Assembly: GCF_011927765.1 (NCBI RefSeq)
Contig: NZ_JAATJG010000015.1
Coordinates: 41,618-105,617 of the forward strand
From: Wenyingzhuangia aestuarii
Lineage (GTDB): Bacteria; Bacteroidota; Bacteroidia; Flavobacteriales; Flavobacteriaceae
DNA: 64,000 nt
Reading direction: 5' to 3'
Positions within the stretch are counted from its first letter, which is position 1; each line of letters opens with the position of its first letter. The translations under genes and the position numbers were made by a program. Of the stretch, positions 9,038 through 17,755 are shown piece after piece. The notes under the pieces were generated by a model. That model did not search any database, was not told the DNA's origin, and was given only the letters and a program-made list of their open reading frames with translations.

Positions 9038-9045
9038 TAACTTTG
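9038..9045 (+). promoter_or_regulatory. -7 box of the 9068 lipoprotein gene
   Basis: TAACTTTG fits TAnnTTTG and lies 22 bases before the start codon. Confidence 0.5.
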
Positions 9046-9067
9046 GGGTTTAAATTTTATACTAAAG

Positions 9068-9628
9068 ATGAAGAAACTAATTTCCCTTTTTACCGTTTGT
9101 TTACTTGTTTTTGCTTGTTCTAAGCCAGATACTACTATTGCGTTAAACAAAGTAGGTGCTATTACCAACCATACAACCATACAAGATTTAGCAACGTTAT
9201 TTAAAAACGATTCTATTGTATCAAGATATAGTGAAGGTGATTTAGGAAACATAAATGATTATGTTTTAGATAATGATACACACTTGATTTATGCAAAAGG
9301 AGGAGAGTTGTTGTTGTCAATATCTCCTGTTAACCCTTTAGATTCTGTTTCTAAAATAAAAAGCGTTACCGTATTTAGTGAAGCTTATCAAACAAAAGAA
9401 GAGGTTGGGGTGGCTTCAACATTTAATGATGTAAACGTAAATCATACCATAGAAAAATTAGAGGCAAGCTTTAAATCTGTTACTGTTTTTGTAAAAGACA
9501 TTAATGCTACTTTTACTATGGATAAACAAGAATTAGGAATTAAAACATTTACTTTAGGAATTGTAGACAAAGCTCAAATTCCAGGAGATGCTAAATTTAC
9601 TTCACTAACCATTTGGTTGGAGGAATAG
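9068..9628 (+). CDS. Putative lipoprotein of unknown function
   Basis: A 186-residue protein with a lipoprotein signal peptide (SLFTVCLLVFACSKP, lipid-modified cysteine at about 17), so it is probably anchored in a cell-envelope membrane. The mature part is strand-rich with no cysteines and no motif I recognise. It has a start-proximal -7 box and a strong terminator, so it is a separate transcription unit. It is real by codon pattern and context, but no function can be assigned. Confidence 0.75.
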   Translation: MKKLISLFTVCLLVFACSKPDTTIALNKVGAITNHTTIQDLATLFKNDSIVSRYSEGDLGNINDYVLDNDTHLIYAKGGELLLSISPVNPLDSVSKIKSVTVFSEAYQTKEEVGVASTFNDVNVNHTIEKLEASFKSVTVFVKDINATFTMDKQELGIKTFTLGIVDKAQIPGDAKFTSLTIWLEE

Positions 9629-9644
9629 TTGGTTTAGAAGCTCA

Positions 9645-9682
9645 TAAAAAAAGGCATCCTAAAATTTAGGATGCCTTTTGTA
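9645..9682. terminator. Bidirectional terminator between the lipoprotein gene and folD
   Basis: AAAGGCATCCTAAA pairs with TTTAGGATGCCTTT, with A-run and T-run flanks. It lies between convergent genes. Confidence 0.85.
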
Positions 9683-9706
9683 TTTTATCATAGTAGAGAA
9701 CTAAAC

Positions 9707-10582
9707 TTAAGCTTTTTGTTCTCCAGCTAATAAAGTGTTTTTTAATAACATAGCAATGGTCATTGGACCTACCCCTCCTGGAACAGGAGTAATAAAACTT
9801 GCTTTTGGTGCTACAGATTCAAAATGAACATCACCTGCTAAACGGAAACCGCTCTTTTTAGTAGCATCGTCTAAACGAGTAATTCCTACATCAATAATAG
9901 TAACTCCTTCTTTTACCATATCACCTGTTAAGAATTCTGCCACTCCTAATGCTACTACAATAATGTCAGCATTTAAAGTTAATTCTTTTAAGTTTTTGGT
10001 TCTAGAATGTGCTACGGTAACGGTAGCATCACCTGCAGCTCTTTTTTGAGACATTAAAATACTCATAGGACGACCTACAATATGAGAACGACCAATGACT
10101 ACTACGTTTTTACCCGAAGTAGGAACTTTGTAACGTTCTAACAATTCCATAACTCCATAAGGAGTAGCAGGTAAAAAAGTAGGTAATTCTAAAGCCATTC
10201 TACCTACGTTTGTAGGATGGAATCCATCAACATCTTTGGTAGCATCAACGGCTAATAAAACTTTGTGCTCATCAATGTGCTTAGGTAATGGTAATTGTAC
10301 AATGTAACCATCAACCGCATCATTATTGTTTAGCTCATCAATCTTAGCTAACAATTCAGCTTCGGTAGTTTCTTCTGGTAATTCTACTAAAGTAGAATCA
10401 AAACCAACTAATTCACAAGCTTTTACTTTAGCTCCTACATAGGTTTTACTAGCACCATCATTCCCAACAATTACTGCTGCTAAATGAGGTGTTTTTTTAC
10501 CTTGTGCTTTTAATTCTTTTACTTTTTCTGCAATTTCAGCTTTGATGTCTGCAGAGGTTTTTTTACCGTCTAATATTGTCAT
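9707..10582 (-). CDS. folD: Bifunctional methylenetetrahydrofolate dehydrogenase / cyclohydrolase
   Basis: Interconverts 5,10-methylene-, 5,10-methenyl- and 10-formyl-tetrahydrofolate in the cytoplasm. The 291 residues are typical. The catalytic tyrosine/lysine pair is in [12 protein letters not shown] (Y48, K52), the [11 protein letters not shown] block follows, and the NADP-binding [11 protein letters not shown] and the [15 protein letters not shown] end are classic FolD. It lies downstream of ffh on the same strand, separated by about 100 bases that contain inverted repeats. Confidence 0.97.
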   Translation of the reverse strand: MTILDGKKTSADIKAEIAEKVKELKAQGKKTPHLAAVIVGNDGASKTYVGAKVKACELVGFDSTLVELPEETTEAELLAKIDELNNNDAVDGYIVQLPLPKHIDEHKVLLAVDATKDVDGFHPTNVGRMALELPTFLPATPYGVMELLERYKVPTSGKNVVVIGRSHIVGRPMSILMSQKRAAGDATVTVAHSRTKNLKELTLNADIIVVALGVAEFLTGDMVKEGVTIIDVGITRLDDATKKSGFRLAGDVHFESVAPKASFITPVPGGVGPMTIAMLLKNTLLAGEQKA

Positions 10583-10595
10583 CTTGTTGTTTTTT

Positions 10596-10676
10596 AGTAC
10601 TGAGTATAGCGTACACAGTAGTAAGTTTAATTGTTGCTTGTAAAACTAATTACTCAGTATTTTGTACTGAATACTA
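10596..10676. repeat. Intergenic inverted repeats between ffh and folD
   Basis: TACTGAGTA (10598-10606) is repeated as its exact complement TACTCAGTA (10651-10659). A second short pair AGTATT/AATACT overlaps the right arm. Such AT-rich palindromic spacers are common in flavobacterial genomes. It could form a large hairpin in the ffh-folD transcript. No function can be assigned. Confidence 0.35.
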
Positions 10677-10681
10677 AAATA

Positions 10682-12028
10682 TTACATTCCAGGCATTCCA
10701 CCTTTCATACCCCCCATCATTTGCATCATTTTTTTAGCTCCGCCCCCTTGCATCATCTTCATCATTTTGCTCATTTGGAAGAATTGCTTTAATAGTTGGT
10801 TTACTTCTGTAATGCTAGTTCCAGATCCTTTAGCAATTCTCTTTTTACGAGAAGCGTTAATGGTTTTAGGTTCTGTTCTTTCTAAGGGAGTCATAGAATT
10901 AATAATGGCTTCTATTCCTTTAAAAGCATCATCATCAATATCTACATCTTTTAAGGCTTTTCCAGCACCTGGTATCATTCCTACCAAGTCTTTCATGTTC
11001 CCCATTTTTTTGATTTGCTGAATCTGTCCTAAGAAATCGTCAAAACCAAATTGATTTTTAGCAATTTTCTTTTGCAATTTTCTAGCTTCTTCCTCGTCAA
11101 ATTGTTCTTGGGCACGTTCTACTAAAGAAACTACATCTCCCATTCCCAAAATACGATCTGCCATACGATCTGGATAGAAAACATCAATAGCTTCCATTTT
11201 TTCCCCAGTACCAATAAATTTAATTGGTTTGTTTACAACAGATTTAATTGTTAAAGCAGCTCCACCACGTGTATCACCGTCTAACTTTGTTAAAACAACT
11301 CCATCAAAATTTAATAAATCGTTAAAAGCTTTGGCAGTATTTACAGCATCTTGTCCTGTCATAGAATCCACAACAAATAATGTTTCTTGTGGGTTTACAG
11401 CTTTGTGAATGTTAGAAATTTCTGTCATTAAAGCTTCATCAATAGCCAAACGACCTGCTGTATCTATAATAACGGTGTTCTTCCCGTTTGCTTTTGCATA
11501 GGCTATTGCATTGGTTGCAATTTCTACTGGGTTTTTATTTTCAACTTCAGCATATACTTCAACTCCAATTTGTTCTCCAACAACTTGTAACTGATTGATG
11601 GCTGCCGGACGATATACATCGGCACCCACTAATAATACTTGCTTTGTTTTTTTTGTTTTTAAGAAGTTGGCTAATTTACCAGAAAAGGTAGTTTTACCTG
11701 ATCCTTGTAAACCTGCCATTAAAATTACGGTTGGACTTCCTGTTAAATTAACTCCAGCAGTTTCTCCACCCATTAAATCGGTTAATTCGTCTTTTACCAA
11801 TTTAACCATTAACTGACCAGGGTTTAATGTAGTTAATACATCCTGACCAATTGCTTTTTCTTTAACTCTTACGGTAAATTCTTTTGCAATTTTAAAGTTT
11901 ACATCGGCATCTAACAATGCTCTACGTACCTCTTTAAGAGTTTCTGCTACATTTACTTCCGTTATTTTTCCGTGACCTTTTAAAAGATGTAAGGCTTTAT
12001 CTAGTTTATCTGATAAATTATTAAACAT
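10682..12028 (-). CDS. ffh: Signal recognition particle protein Ffh
   Basis: The SRP54 GTPase that binds signal sequences with SRP RNA and targets ribosomes to the membrane. Of 448 residues, the N-domain is about 1-95 and the G-domain about 96-300 with G1 GLQGSGKTT (106-114), DTAGR and TKLDGDTRGGA. The M-domain is methionine-rich (MSKMMKMMQGGG, then MMQMMGGMKGGMPGM at the very end). Typical length and order; the identification is secure. Confidence 0.97.
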   Translation of the reverse strand: MFNNLSDKLDKALHLLKGHGKITEVNVAETLKEVRRALLDADVNFKIAKEFTVRVKEKAIGQDVLTTLNPGQLMVKLVKDELTDLMGGETAGVNLTGSPTVILMAGLQGSGKTTFSGKLANFLKTKKTKQVLLVGADVYRPAAINQLQVVGEQIGVEVYAEVENKNPVEIATNAIAYAKANGKNTVIIDTAGRLAIDEALMTEISNIHKAVNPQETLFVVDSMTGQDAVNTAKAFNDLLNFDGVVLTKLDGDTRGGAALTIKSVVNKPIKFIGTGEKMEAIDVFYPDRMADRILGMGDVVSLVERAQEQFDEEEARKLQKKIAKNQFGFDDFLGQIQQIKKMGNMKDLVGMIPGAGKALKDVDIDDDAFKGIEAIINSMTPLERTEPKTINASRKKRIAKGSGTSITEVNQLLKQFFQMSKMMKMMQGGGAKKMMQMMGGMKGGMPGM

Positions 12029-12061
12029 ATGCTGTTATTTACTTTGGTTAAAGTTGAGGTG

Positions 12062-12069
12062 CAAATATA
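12062..12069 (-). promoter_or_regulatory. -7 box of ffh
   Basis: The minus strand reads TATATTTG, a perfect TAnnTTTG, 34 bases upstream of the ffh start. Confidence 0.5.
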
Positions 12070-12102
12070 CAAGAATCTGCCAACTTATAAAGGGTTTCTA
12101 CC

Positions 12103-12133
12103 CAACAAAAAACCCTCCAAAATTGGAGGGTTA
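12103..12133 (-). terminator. Intrinsic terminator downstream of msrB
   Basis: The arms AACCCTCCAA and TTGGAGGGTT flank a short loop. Read leftwards the stem is followed by a T-run, so it ends transcription coming from msrB about 110 bases upstream. Confidence 0.75.
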
Positions 12134-12243
12134 GAATTGTAAAACATAAAAACAAATACTATTTATTTCCCTTGAATTTAATGTAGATATTAGTCTTTAC
12201 ACAAAATGTGGGACTATAAAGTTAATGAATAACTCTCTTATTA

Positions 12244-12720
12244 TCATTGATTTGTGTTAGGTTGCTCTGTTTTTTTAAATGTTAAAGCTGCGGAGTTTAC
12301 ACAATATCTTTTTCCGGTTGTTTTTTTAGGCCCATCCTTAAATAGATGACCTAAGTGGCCATTACAAACATTACAGATGATTTCTGTTCTAATCATTCCG
12401 TATTTTTTATCTACTAAAAAATCTATATTGTTGGCAATATGATTGTCAAAAGAAGGCCATCCTGTTCCCGAATCAAATTTTGTTTGAGAACTAAATAAGG
12501 GAGTGTTGCAAGCTGCACAATAGTAAGTTCCAGGTTTGTAATGTTTATTATACTCTCCGCTAAAAGCATATTCTGTTCCTTTTTGTCTAAGAATATGGTA
12601 TTGTTTTGCTGTTAATTGTTGTTTCCATTCCGCATCTGTTTTTACAATTTTTTCTTGTGCATGTATATTGTTGATGGTTGCAAAAACAAAAAGAATAACC
12701 AAGTGTAAAAAGTGTTTCAT
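12244..12720 (-). CDS. msrB: Exported peptide-methionine (R)-S-oxide reductase
   Basis: Reduces the R-diastereomer of methionine sulfoxide in proteins. I use the ATG at 12720 (158 residues) because it starts a signal peptide, MKHFLHLVILFVFATINNIHAQ in pattern, with cleavage near residue 22; an in-frame ATG at 12762 would put 14 charged residues in front of it. Zinc ligands are CAAC (68, 71) and CNVC (117, 120). The catalytic cysteine is C140 in RYCVNSAAL. SGTGWPSF is conserved. It probably repairs oxidised methionine in the periplasm or at the membrane. The electron donor is not apparent here. Confidence 0.9.
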   Translation of the reverse strand: MKHFLHLVILFVFATINNIHAQEKIVKTDAEWKQQLTAKQYHILRQKGTEYAFSGEYNKHYKPGTYYCAACNTPLFSSQTKFDSGTGWPSFDNHIANNIDFLVDKKYGMIRTEIICNVCNGHLGHLFKDGPKKTTGKRYCVNSAALTFKKTEQPNTNQ

Positions 12721-12784
12721 AAATAAAGGTTTATTAATCTGTCGATTGTTGATAGGAATCATTACCTAATAACGTTTCAAATAT

Positions 12785-12792
12785 TATCTTTG
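12785..12792 (+). promoter_or_regulatory. -7 box of the M48 peptidase gene
   Basis: TATCTTTG fits TAnnTTTG and lies 21 bases before the start codon. Confidence 0.5.
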
Positions 12793-12813
12793 TGAGGAAA
12801 TAAATACAAAAAA

Positions 12814-13608
12814 ATGAATAAGATTATCTCCTCTATACTAATTGCTTCTTTTTTAACTGCTTGTTCTACAGTACCTATTACAGGTAGAAAAAGGTTAAAC
12901 TTTGTGTCTGATGCTACGGTATTACCGACTAGTTTTTCACAATATGATACTTTTTTAAAAGAAAATAAATTATCTACCAATACGAGTAAAACTCAGGAAA
13001 TTAAACAAATTGGAGCTAGAATTTCTACGGCTGTAGACAAATTTATGCGTAAAAATGGAATGTCTGCAGAGGCAGATAGTTACCGTTGGGAGTTTAATTT
13101 GGTAGAAGATGATCAATTAAACGCTTGGTGTATGCCAGGTGGTAAAGTTGTTTTTTATACAGGAATTTTACCTGTAGCTAAAAATGCTGATGGTATTGCG
13201 GCAATTATGGGACACGAGGTTGCGCATGCTTTTGCAAAACACGGTCAGGAACGTATGAGTTCTTCTCAAATTCAAGAATATGCTGGAGCAGCTGTGGCTA
13301 TTGGTACTTCTACTCAAGATGAGAAAACGCAACAAATGTGGAACATGGCTTACGGATTAGGTTCTCAGTTAGGAATGTTAAAATACAGTAGAACACACGA
13401 AACGGAAGCCGATAAGTTAGGTTTGGTTTTTATGATAATGGCAGGTTATAATGGAGAAGAAGCGGTAGCTGTTTGGGAAAGAATGAAAGCTTTAGGAGGT
13501 TCTTCTCAGCCAGAATTCTTAAGTACACACCCTTCTAACGACTCTAGAATTAGTACTTTGCAATCTTTTTTACCAGAAGCTAAACAATTAGCTGCTAAGT
13601 ATAAATAA
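12814..13608 (+). CDS. M48 family metallopeptidase, lipoprotein
   Basis: A 264-residue zinc peptidase of the M48 family (Oma1/BepA/LoiP-like), likely a periplasmic quality-control protease. The lipoprotein signal ends at C17 (ASFLTAC). The zinc site is HEVAH (134-138) with the third ligand in HETEADKLGL (about 196). CMPGGKVVFYTGIL before the zinc motif and LSTHPSNDSRI near the end are typical of the COG0501 exported branch. It is monocistronic with its own promoter box and terminator. Confidence 0.9.
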   Translation: MNKIISSILIASFLTACSTVPITGRKRLNFVSDATVLPTSFSQYDTFLKENKLSTNTSKTQEIKQIGARISTAVDKFMRKNGMSAEADSYRWEFNLVEDDQLNAWCMPGGKVVFYTGILPVAKNADGIAAIMGHEVAHAFAKHGQERMSSSQIQEYAGAAVAIGTSTQDEKTQQMWNMAYGLGSQLGMLKYSRTHETEADKLGLVFMIMAGYNGEEAVAVWERMKALGGSSQPEFLSTHPSNDSRISTLQSFLPEAKQLAAKYK

Positions 13609-13629
13609 GATAAAAAATAGTTTACAAGT

Positions 13630-13666
13630 AAAAGCCCAATTGAACATTTCAATTGGGCTTTTTTAA
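13630..13666. terminator. Terminator after the M48 peptidase gene
   Basis: AAGCCCAATTGAA and TTCAATTGGGCTT form a long stem followed by a T-run. It lies at the end of the convergent M1 peptidase gene and may serve both. Confidence 0.85.
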
Positions 13667-13669
13667 TGT

Positions 13670-15286
13670 TTATTCTTTTTGAATATGGATGTAATAATTA
13701 AGGTCTACCTTTAAATCGTCTAGTTTTCCTTTTATTCTTTGCTTGTTATTTGCATTAGGAGTTATCCAAATTTCTTGGTTTTTTAGGTATACTTTAACGG
13801 GAATAGAAAAATTAGCGACTGTGTTTTCCCATTGGTAAGTAATTGAATTTCCATCTTGTCTTAAAATCAGTTTTGGAATTTTAGTGGTGTTTAAATATTG
13901 ATGAAAGAAGGGGGTAAGATCAATTTTTGTTTTGGTATTGATAAAATTGATAATCTCTGTTCCGCTAACGGTTTTGTGGTAAAATGTTTTGTTTAAATCT
14001 ATTAATATAGTTCTCCATAAAGTATCGTTGTTTATTATTTGCCTAAGTGTGTGGAGCATTAAACTTCCTTTAAAATACATATCTCCACTCCCTTGATTGT
14101 GAACGTTGAATTTTCCAATAATAGGCTTGTTGTTTTTAACAAAGGGTTTTAGACCTTGCACATAATCATTGGCAGCCTGTGTTCCGTAATAATAATCAAT
14201 ATATAAACTTTCTGCATAGGTGGTAAAAGATTCGTGGATCCATAAATCGGCAACATCTTTACAGGTAATGTTATTGGCAAACCATTCGTGTCCAGACTCG
14301 TGAATAATAATATAATCAAACTCTAAGCCCCAAGGAGAAAGTCCCATTCTTTTTCCCAAATACCCTTTTTGATAATGGTTTCCATAACCAATACAACTCT
14401 GATGCTCCATTCCTAAATAAGGAACTTCTACCAACTTATATCCATCTTTGTAAAAAGGATAAGGTCCCATCCAGTATTCAAATGCTTTTAACGTTTTAGG
14501 AACATCTTTAAACTGAATTTTTGCTTTTAAGTAATTAGAAGAGAGTACATAATAATCGCAAGTTAAGTCTCCGTTTAAGCCTTTATAAGTTTCGTTAAAA
14601 TGAGCATAATTAGCAATGTTCATGCTAATTCCATAATCGTTAATAGGATTATTTACCTGCCAAGTATAAGATGTTGTGTTGTTTTTATTTCTAGTAATTC
14701 GGGTACATTTTCCGTTAGAAACATTGATAAGTGGAGTAGGACAGGTTACCGTTATTTCCATGCTTTCTGCTTCATCAGCAGGATGATCTTTACATGGCCA
14801 CCAAACACTAGAACCAATGGATTGGTTGGCTGTAGCAATAAAATGATTGTTATGTGTGTCTTTGCTCCAAATAATTCCGCCATCCCAAGGAGGATTTATA
14901 GTTTCTTTAGGTTTTCCGTGGTAGTAAATAGTGATGTTTTCTGTGTTGTTTACTTTTTGCTTTTTTGTAAGATTTACAAAATAACTAATTCCTGTTTTTG
15001 TATAGGTAAGATGTATTTTGTTTTGAAGAATAGAATCGATAATTAAAGGAGCTTGCAATTCAAACTGAAGCGTTTGATGTGGTCTTAGAATTTTGTAGGT
15101 AATGGTATTGCTACCTAAGATTGTTTTGGTTTCTGGAAATACAGAAATGTCTAAGGTGTATTTAGCTACATCCCACCAGGCACGGGTATTAGTAATGCTA
15201 CCTCTTAAGGAATCTTGTTTGGTAAAGCTGTTTTGTGCTTGTAGACCAAAACTAATAAGAATAAGTAGAAAAAAGCTTTTGTACAT
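13670..15286 (-). CDS. M1 family metallopeptidase (aminopeptidase N-like), exported
   Basis: A 538-residue secreted zinc aminopeptidase-like protein. The signal peptide ends near LQAQ (18). A beta-saddle N-terminal domain is followed by the thermolysin-like domain: HESGH at 329-333 with the third zinc ligand E352 in LWIHESFTTYAE. The substrate motif is LGMEHQ (about 291-296), a variant of the usual GAMEN. It lacks the long C-terminal helical domain of PepN, as do many Bacteroidetes M1 proteins. It probably trims peptides outside the cytoplasm. Confidence 0.88.
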   Translation of the reverse strand: MYKSFFLLILISFGLQAQNSFTKQDSLRGSITNTRAWWDVAKYTLDISVFPETKTILGSNTITYKILRPHQTLQFELQAPLIIDSILQNKIHLTYTKTGISYFVNLTKKQKVNNTENITIYYHGKPKETINPPWDGGIIWSKDTHNNHFIATANQSIGSSVWWPCKDHPADEAESMEITVTCPTPLINVSNGKCTRITRNKNNTTSYTWQVNNPINDYGISMNIANYAHFNETYKGLNGDLTCDYYVLSSNYLKAKIQFKDVPKTLKAFEYWMGPYPFYKDGYKLVEVPYLGMEHQSCIGYGNHYQKGYLGKRMGLSPWGLEFDYIIIHESGHEWFANNITCKDVADLWIHESFTTYAESLYIDYYYGTQAANDYVQGLKPFVKNNKPIIGKFNVHNQGSGDMYFKGSLMLHTLRQIINNDTLWRTILIDLNKTFYHKTVSGTEIINFINTKTKIDLTPFFHQYLNTTKIPKLILRQDGNSITYQWENTVANFSIPVKVYLKNQEIWITPNANNKQRIKGKLDDLKVDLNYYIHIQKE

Positions 15287-15354
15287 AATTGTGTTATTAG
15301 TTAAAGTGATTACAATCCTCTAATCTAAAAAATCTATGCTATATATACTTCAAT

Positions 15355-15397
15355 AAAAAAGACAAGTTAAGGGCTAGCCCTTAACTTGTCTTTTTTG
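15355..15397 (-). terminator. Perfect-palindrome terminator of the sulfatase gene
   Basis: A 30-base perfect palindrome (15361-15390, arms GACAAGTTAAGGGCT and AGCCCTTAACTTGTC) lies between A- and T-runs just after the sulfatase stop. It may also act on any rightward transcript. Confidence 0.85.
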
Positions 15398-15414
15398 CTG
15401 TGAAAACTTAAAAA

Positions 15415-17250
15415 TTAGTTTACCTCTGGAATTAGATGTGTAGGAATATTTAACACTCCATTATGTGCTCCTTTTGCAAAGTTACTAATGTTGTAGGTAT
15501 TGGCTTTAGACCAATCACATTCTATTCTACCGTCTCCTAATACAATGTTTCCTAGTCTATTTCTAAACCAGTCTGCTAATTTTCTGTATTCTTTATCTGT
15601 AGCAATATTGTTGTTTTCTAAAGGATCCGTTCTTAAATCATATAAGGCTAATTCTGCTTTTTCAACAGGACAATTTAAAGCCCATTTGATATTTTCGTTA
15701 GGAGCTGATTTTTTTTGAGGTCTTGTTCGCATAGAAAAAGAAAAATCTTTAGATCTAATGTAAGCTCTGTGTCCTGCAATTAAACTAATTTCTCCTACAA
15801 TATAATCTCTTTTTTGTTTTGGAGAATTTAAAGTTTCAAACAAACTAATACCATCTAAATAGTTGTATTCTTTAGAAGCAACATTTACTCCGCCAGAAGT
15901 TAATATAGTAGGTGCAATATCTACATATTCTACCATGTGATTATTTACCACTCCAGCAGGAACTTTAGTTTTGTCTGATGAAACCATAATAATAGCTCCT
16001 TGGGTAGATTGTTTCCAAGGTGTAAATTTTGCTTCAATTCCTTGTTCTCCTAGATGCCATCCGTGATCTCCAACGGTAAATACAATTAAATATTCTTGAT
16101 TGTGTTCTTTGTTGTATTTTTTAAAAGCTTCTACAGCATCACCAATTAAAGAATCTCCATATGCACAAAAAGCATAGTAATCTTGTATGGCTTGTAGCTT
16201 GTCTTTTTCATCCATCTCATACATGTTCAAGTTTTTGTAGTATCTCATCATTTGAGGAGTAAACTTGTCTAGTTGCTTTCTATTGAATTCAGGAATGTTG
16301 TATTTTGTTTTTTTGAATTTATCTCTAAACTCTTTAGGAGGTAATACAGGAGTGTGTGGTAAGTGAAACCCTAGATTTACTAAAAGTGGTTTTTTACTGT
16401 CGGCACCTTTTACGGTTTTCCCCCATGTGGTTTTGTAATTTTTATCGGCATTGGCCAAGTAAGACTTTAATTCGTATACCAGTTTTCCATCTACAGTTTC
16501 TCCGGCAGGCATTGGGTTTTCACCTCCAAAAATTAAGTTTTTGTTATAACGCTTGTAACCTCTTAAAATTTCGAATTTCTTTTCTACTTGTGCTCTTTTT
16601 TCTAAATCTTCAGATGTTAGATTTCCATTCGCTCTCTTTGTATAGTAGCTTATCATTTCTCCATTAGGAAGTTTAGCTGTTTCTTGGGTACCTAATTTTT
16701 TCCATTTTCCGTTTTTATCATAAACATCATGTCCCCATAAATCACCTATGTTGTTTTTTTGTAAATCGTGTTTAAAGTGAACTTTAAAGTTATAGAGGCC
16801 AGCATCACGATAGCCTTGTCCAGGTCCCCATTTAAATATATAAGAATCTCCTTTTCCAAAAAGAGCTGTTTTGTAACCTTTTGTTTGCAATGTTTGTAAA
16901 AAAGAGGGTTTTACAAAATCAGGATTTTGATGTGTTAACTCAAAAGCATAGTGTCCGTTTCTAAAAGGATAACGACCGCTAACTAAAGAACCTCTAGAAG
17001 GTCCACAGGCAGGGGAGTTGTTATAGCTGTTGGTAAATAGAACTCCTTCGCTAGCTAATTTATCAATATTGGGAGATGAAACGTATCCAATAGAACTTTC
17101 TTTTTTTCCTGTAGTAGCTTGGTTATAACATTCCAAAGCATCTGCTCTGTGATCGTCTGTTATAATCCATAAAATATTGGGTTGCTTTTGTGCGTTTACG
17201 TTTAAGGTAAACAAGGCACATAGAATTAATGATTTTACTATCGTCTTCAT
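15415..17250 (-). CDS. Secreted sulfatase, formylglycine-dependent (S1 family)
   Basis: A 611-residue arylsulfatase-type enzyme. The signal peptide ends near NVNA (20). Metal ligands are in ITDDHRAD (D32, D33). The formylglycine site is CGPSR (82-86), with cysteine as the residue to be modified by an FGE/anSME maturase not in this window. The second metal/substrate motif is DHGWHLGEQG at about 395-404. There is no T9SS sorting domain, so it is probably periplasmic. Sulfated algal polysaccharides are likely substrates; the sugar and sulfate position cannot be read from sequence. It lies 8 kb from the GH-A hydrolase and is not in a SusCD locus. Confidence 0.9.
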   Translation of the reverse strand: MKTIVKSLILCALFTLNVNAQKQPNILWIITDDHRADALECYNQATTGKKESSIGYVSSPNIDKLASEGVLFTNSYNNSPACGPSRGSLVSGRYPFRNGHYAFELTHQNPDFVKPSFLQTLQTKGYKTALFGKGDSYIFKWGPGQGYRDAGLYNFKVHFKHDLQKNNIGDLWGHDVYDKNGKWKKLGTQETAKLPNGEMISYYTKRANGNLTSEDLEKRAQVEKKFEILRGYKRYNKNLIFGGENPMPAGETVDGKLVYELKSYLANADKNYKTTWGKTVKGADSKKPLLVNLGFHLPHTPVLPPKEFRDKFKKTKYNIPEFNRKQLDKFTPQMMRYYKNLNMYEMDEKDKLQAIQDYYAFCAYGDSLIGDAVEAFKKYNKEHNQEYLIVFTVGDHGWHLGEQGIEAKFTPWKQSTQGAIIMVSSDKTKVPAGVVNNHMVEYVDIAPTILTSGGVNVASKEYNYLDGISLFETLNSPKQKRDYIVGEISLIAGHRAYIRSKDFSFSMRTRPQKKSAPNENIKWALNCPVEKAELALYDLRTDPLENNNIATDKEYRKLADWFRNRLGNIVLGDGRIECDWSKANTYNISNFAKGAHNGVLNIPTHLIPEVN

Positions 17251-17382
17251 TGTTATTAAATGTTTTAAGAGAAGTAAAAATAGGACTTAATTTCTTTTAA
17301 ATATTGACTTTACAAGAGGTGTTAAGTTAATGTCTAGTCGTAAAATGACTGATTGTATGCAGTTCTAGAAAGAACGGATAAC

Positions 17383-17751
17383 TTATTCAGAAAGTTTATA
17401 TGTTGTTCCTTCTTGTTTAAAGTTACTTCCTAAATAAGCCCCTTTAAATTTGTAGTAATTCTCTTTAATAGCCGTAATTTTTACTACAAAAGGAATACTA
17501 TCTAATTTGCTTGTAGGATTTACTTTTCTAAGTTCGTACTCAAAGTTAGATTTCCAATGGATGTCAAAAGTATCTACTTGGTTTCTGTAGCTTTCAATCT
17601 GAAATTTTTCAGTTCTGTAAAAAGAAGAACTGTCTTTTCTTTCTCCTAAATAGGTTTTAAAAGATCCTGTTTTAAAAGATAAAATATCCGTTGAGTTTCC
17701 TGAAGAACAAGAAACCACAACGGATATACATATAAGGTATAGAAATCTCAT
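17383..17751 (-). CDS. Small conserved lipoprotein downstream of purB
   Basis: A 122-residue protein with a lipoprotein signal (YLICISVVVSCSS, cysteine at about 15). The rest is charged and strand-rich, with no catalytic motif I recognise. It follows purB by four bases on the same strand, so the two are co-transcribed. Small lipoproteins at this place exist in related genomes, sometimes under misleading names such as 'DNA topoisomerase IV'; nothing in the sequence supports that. Function unknown. Confidence 0.75.
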   Translation of the reverse strand: MRFLYLICISVVVSCSSGNSTDILSFKTGSFKTYLGERKDSSSFYRTEKFQIESYRNQVDTFDIHWKSNFEYELRKVNPTSKLDSIPFVVKITAIKENYYKFKGAYLGSNFKQEGTTYKLSE

Positions 17752-17755
17752 AAGT

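Noticed and set aside
8989..9252. 87-codon open frame on the minus strand
   Set aside because: It overlaps the lipoprotein gene at 9068 and its promoter box on the other strand; the lipoprotein has a convincing signal peptide.
12721..12762. N-terminal extension of msrB by 14 codons
   Set aside because: It would place polar residues before a typical signal peptide that starts at 12720.
14600..15046. 148-codon open frame on the plus strand
   Set aside because: It lies fully antisense inside the M1 peptidase gene, whose HESGH zinc motif and signal peptide are clear; the product is cysteine-rich nonsense without a start context.
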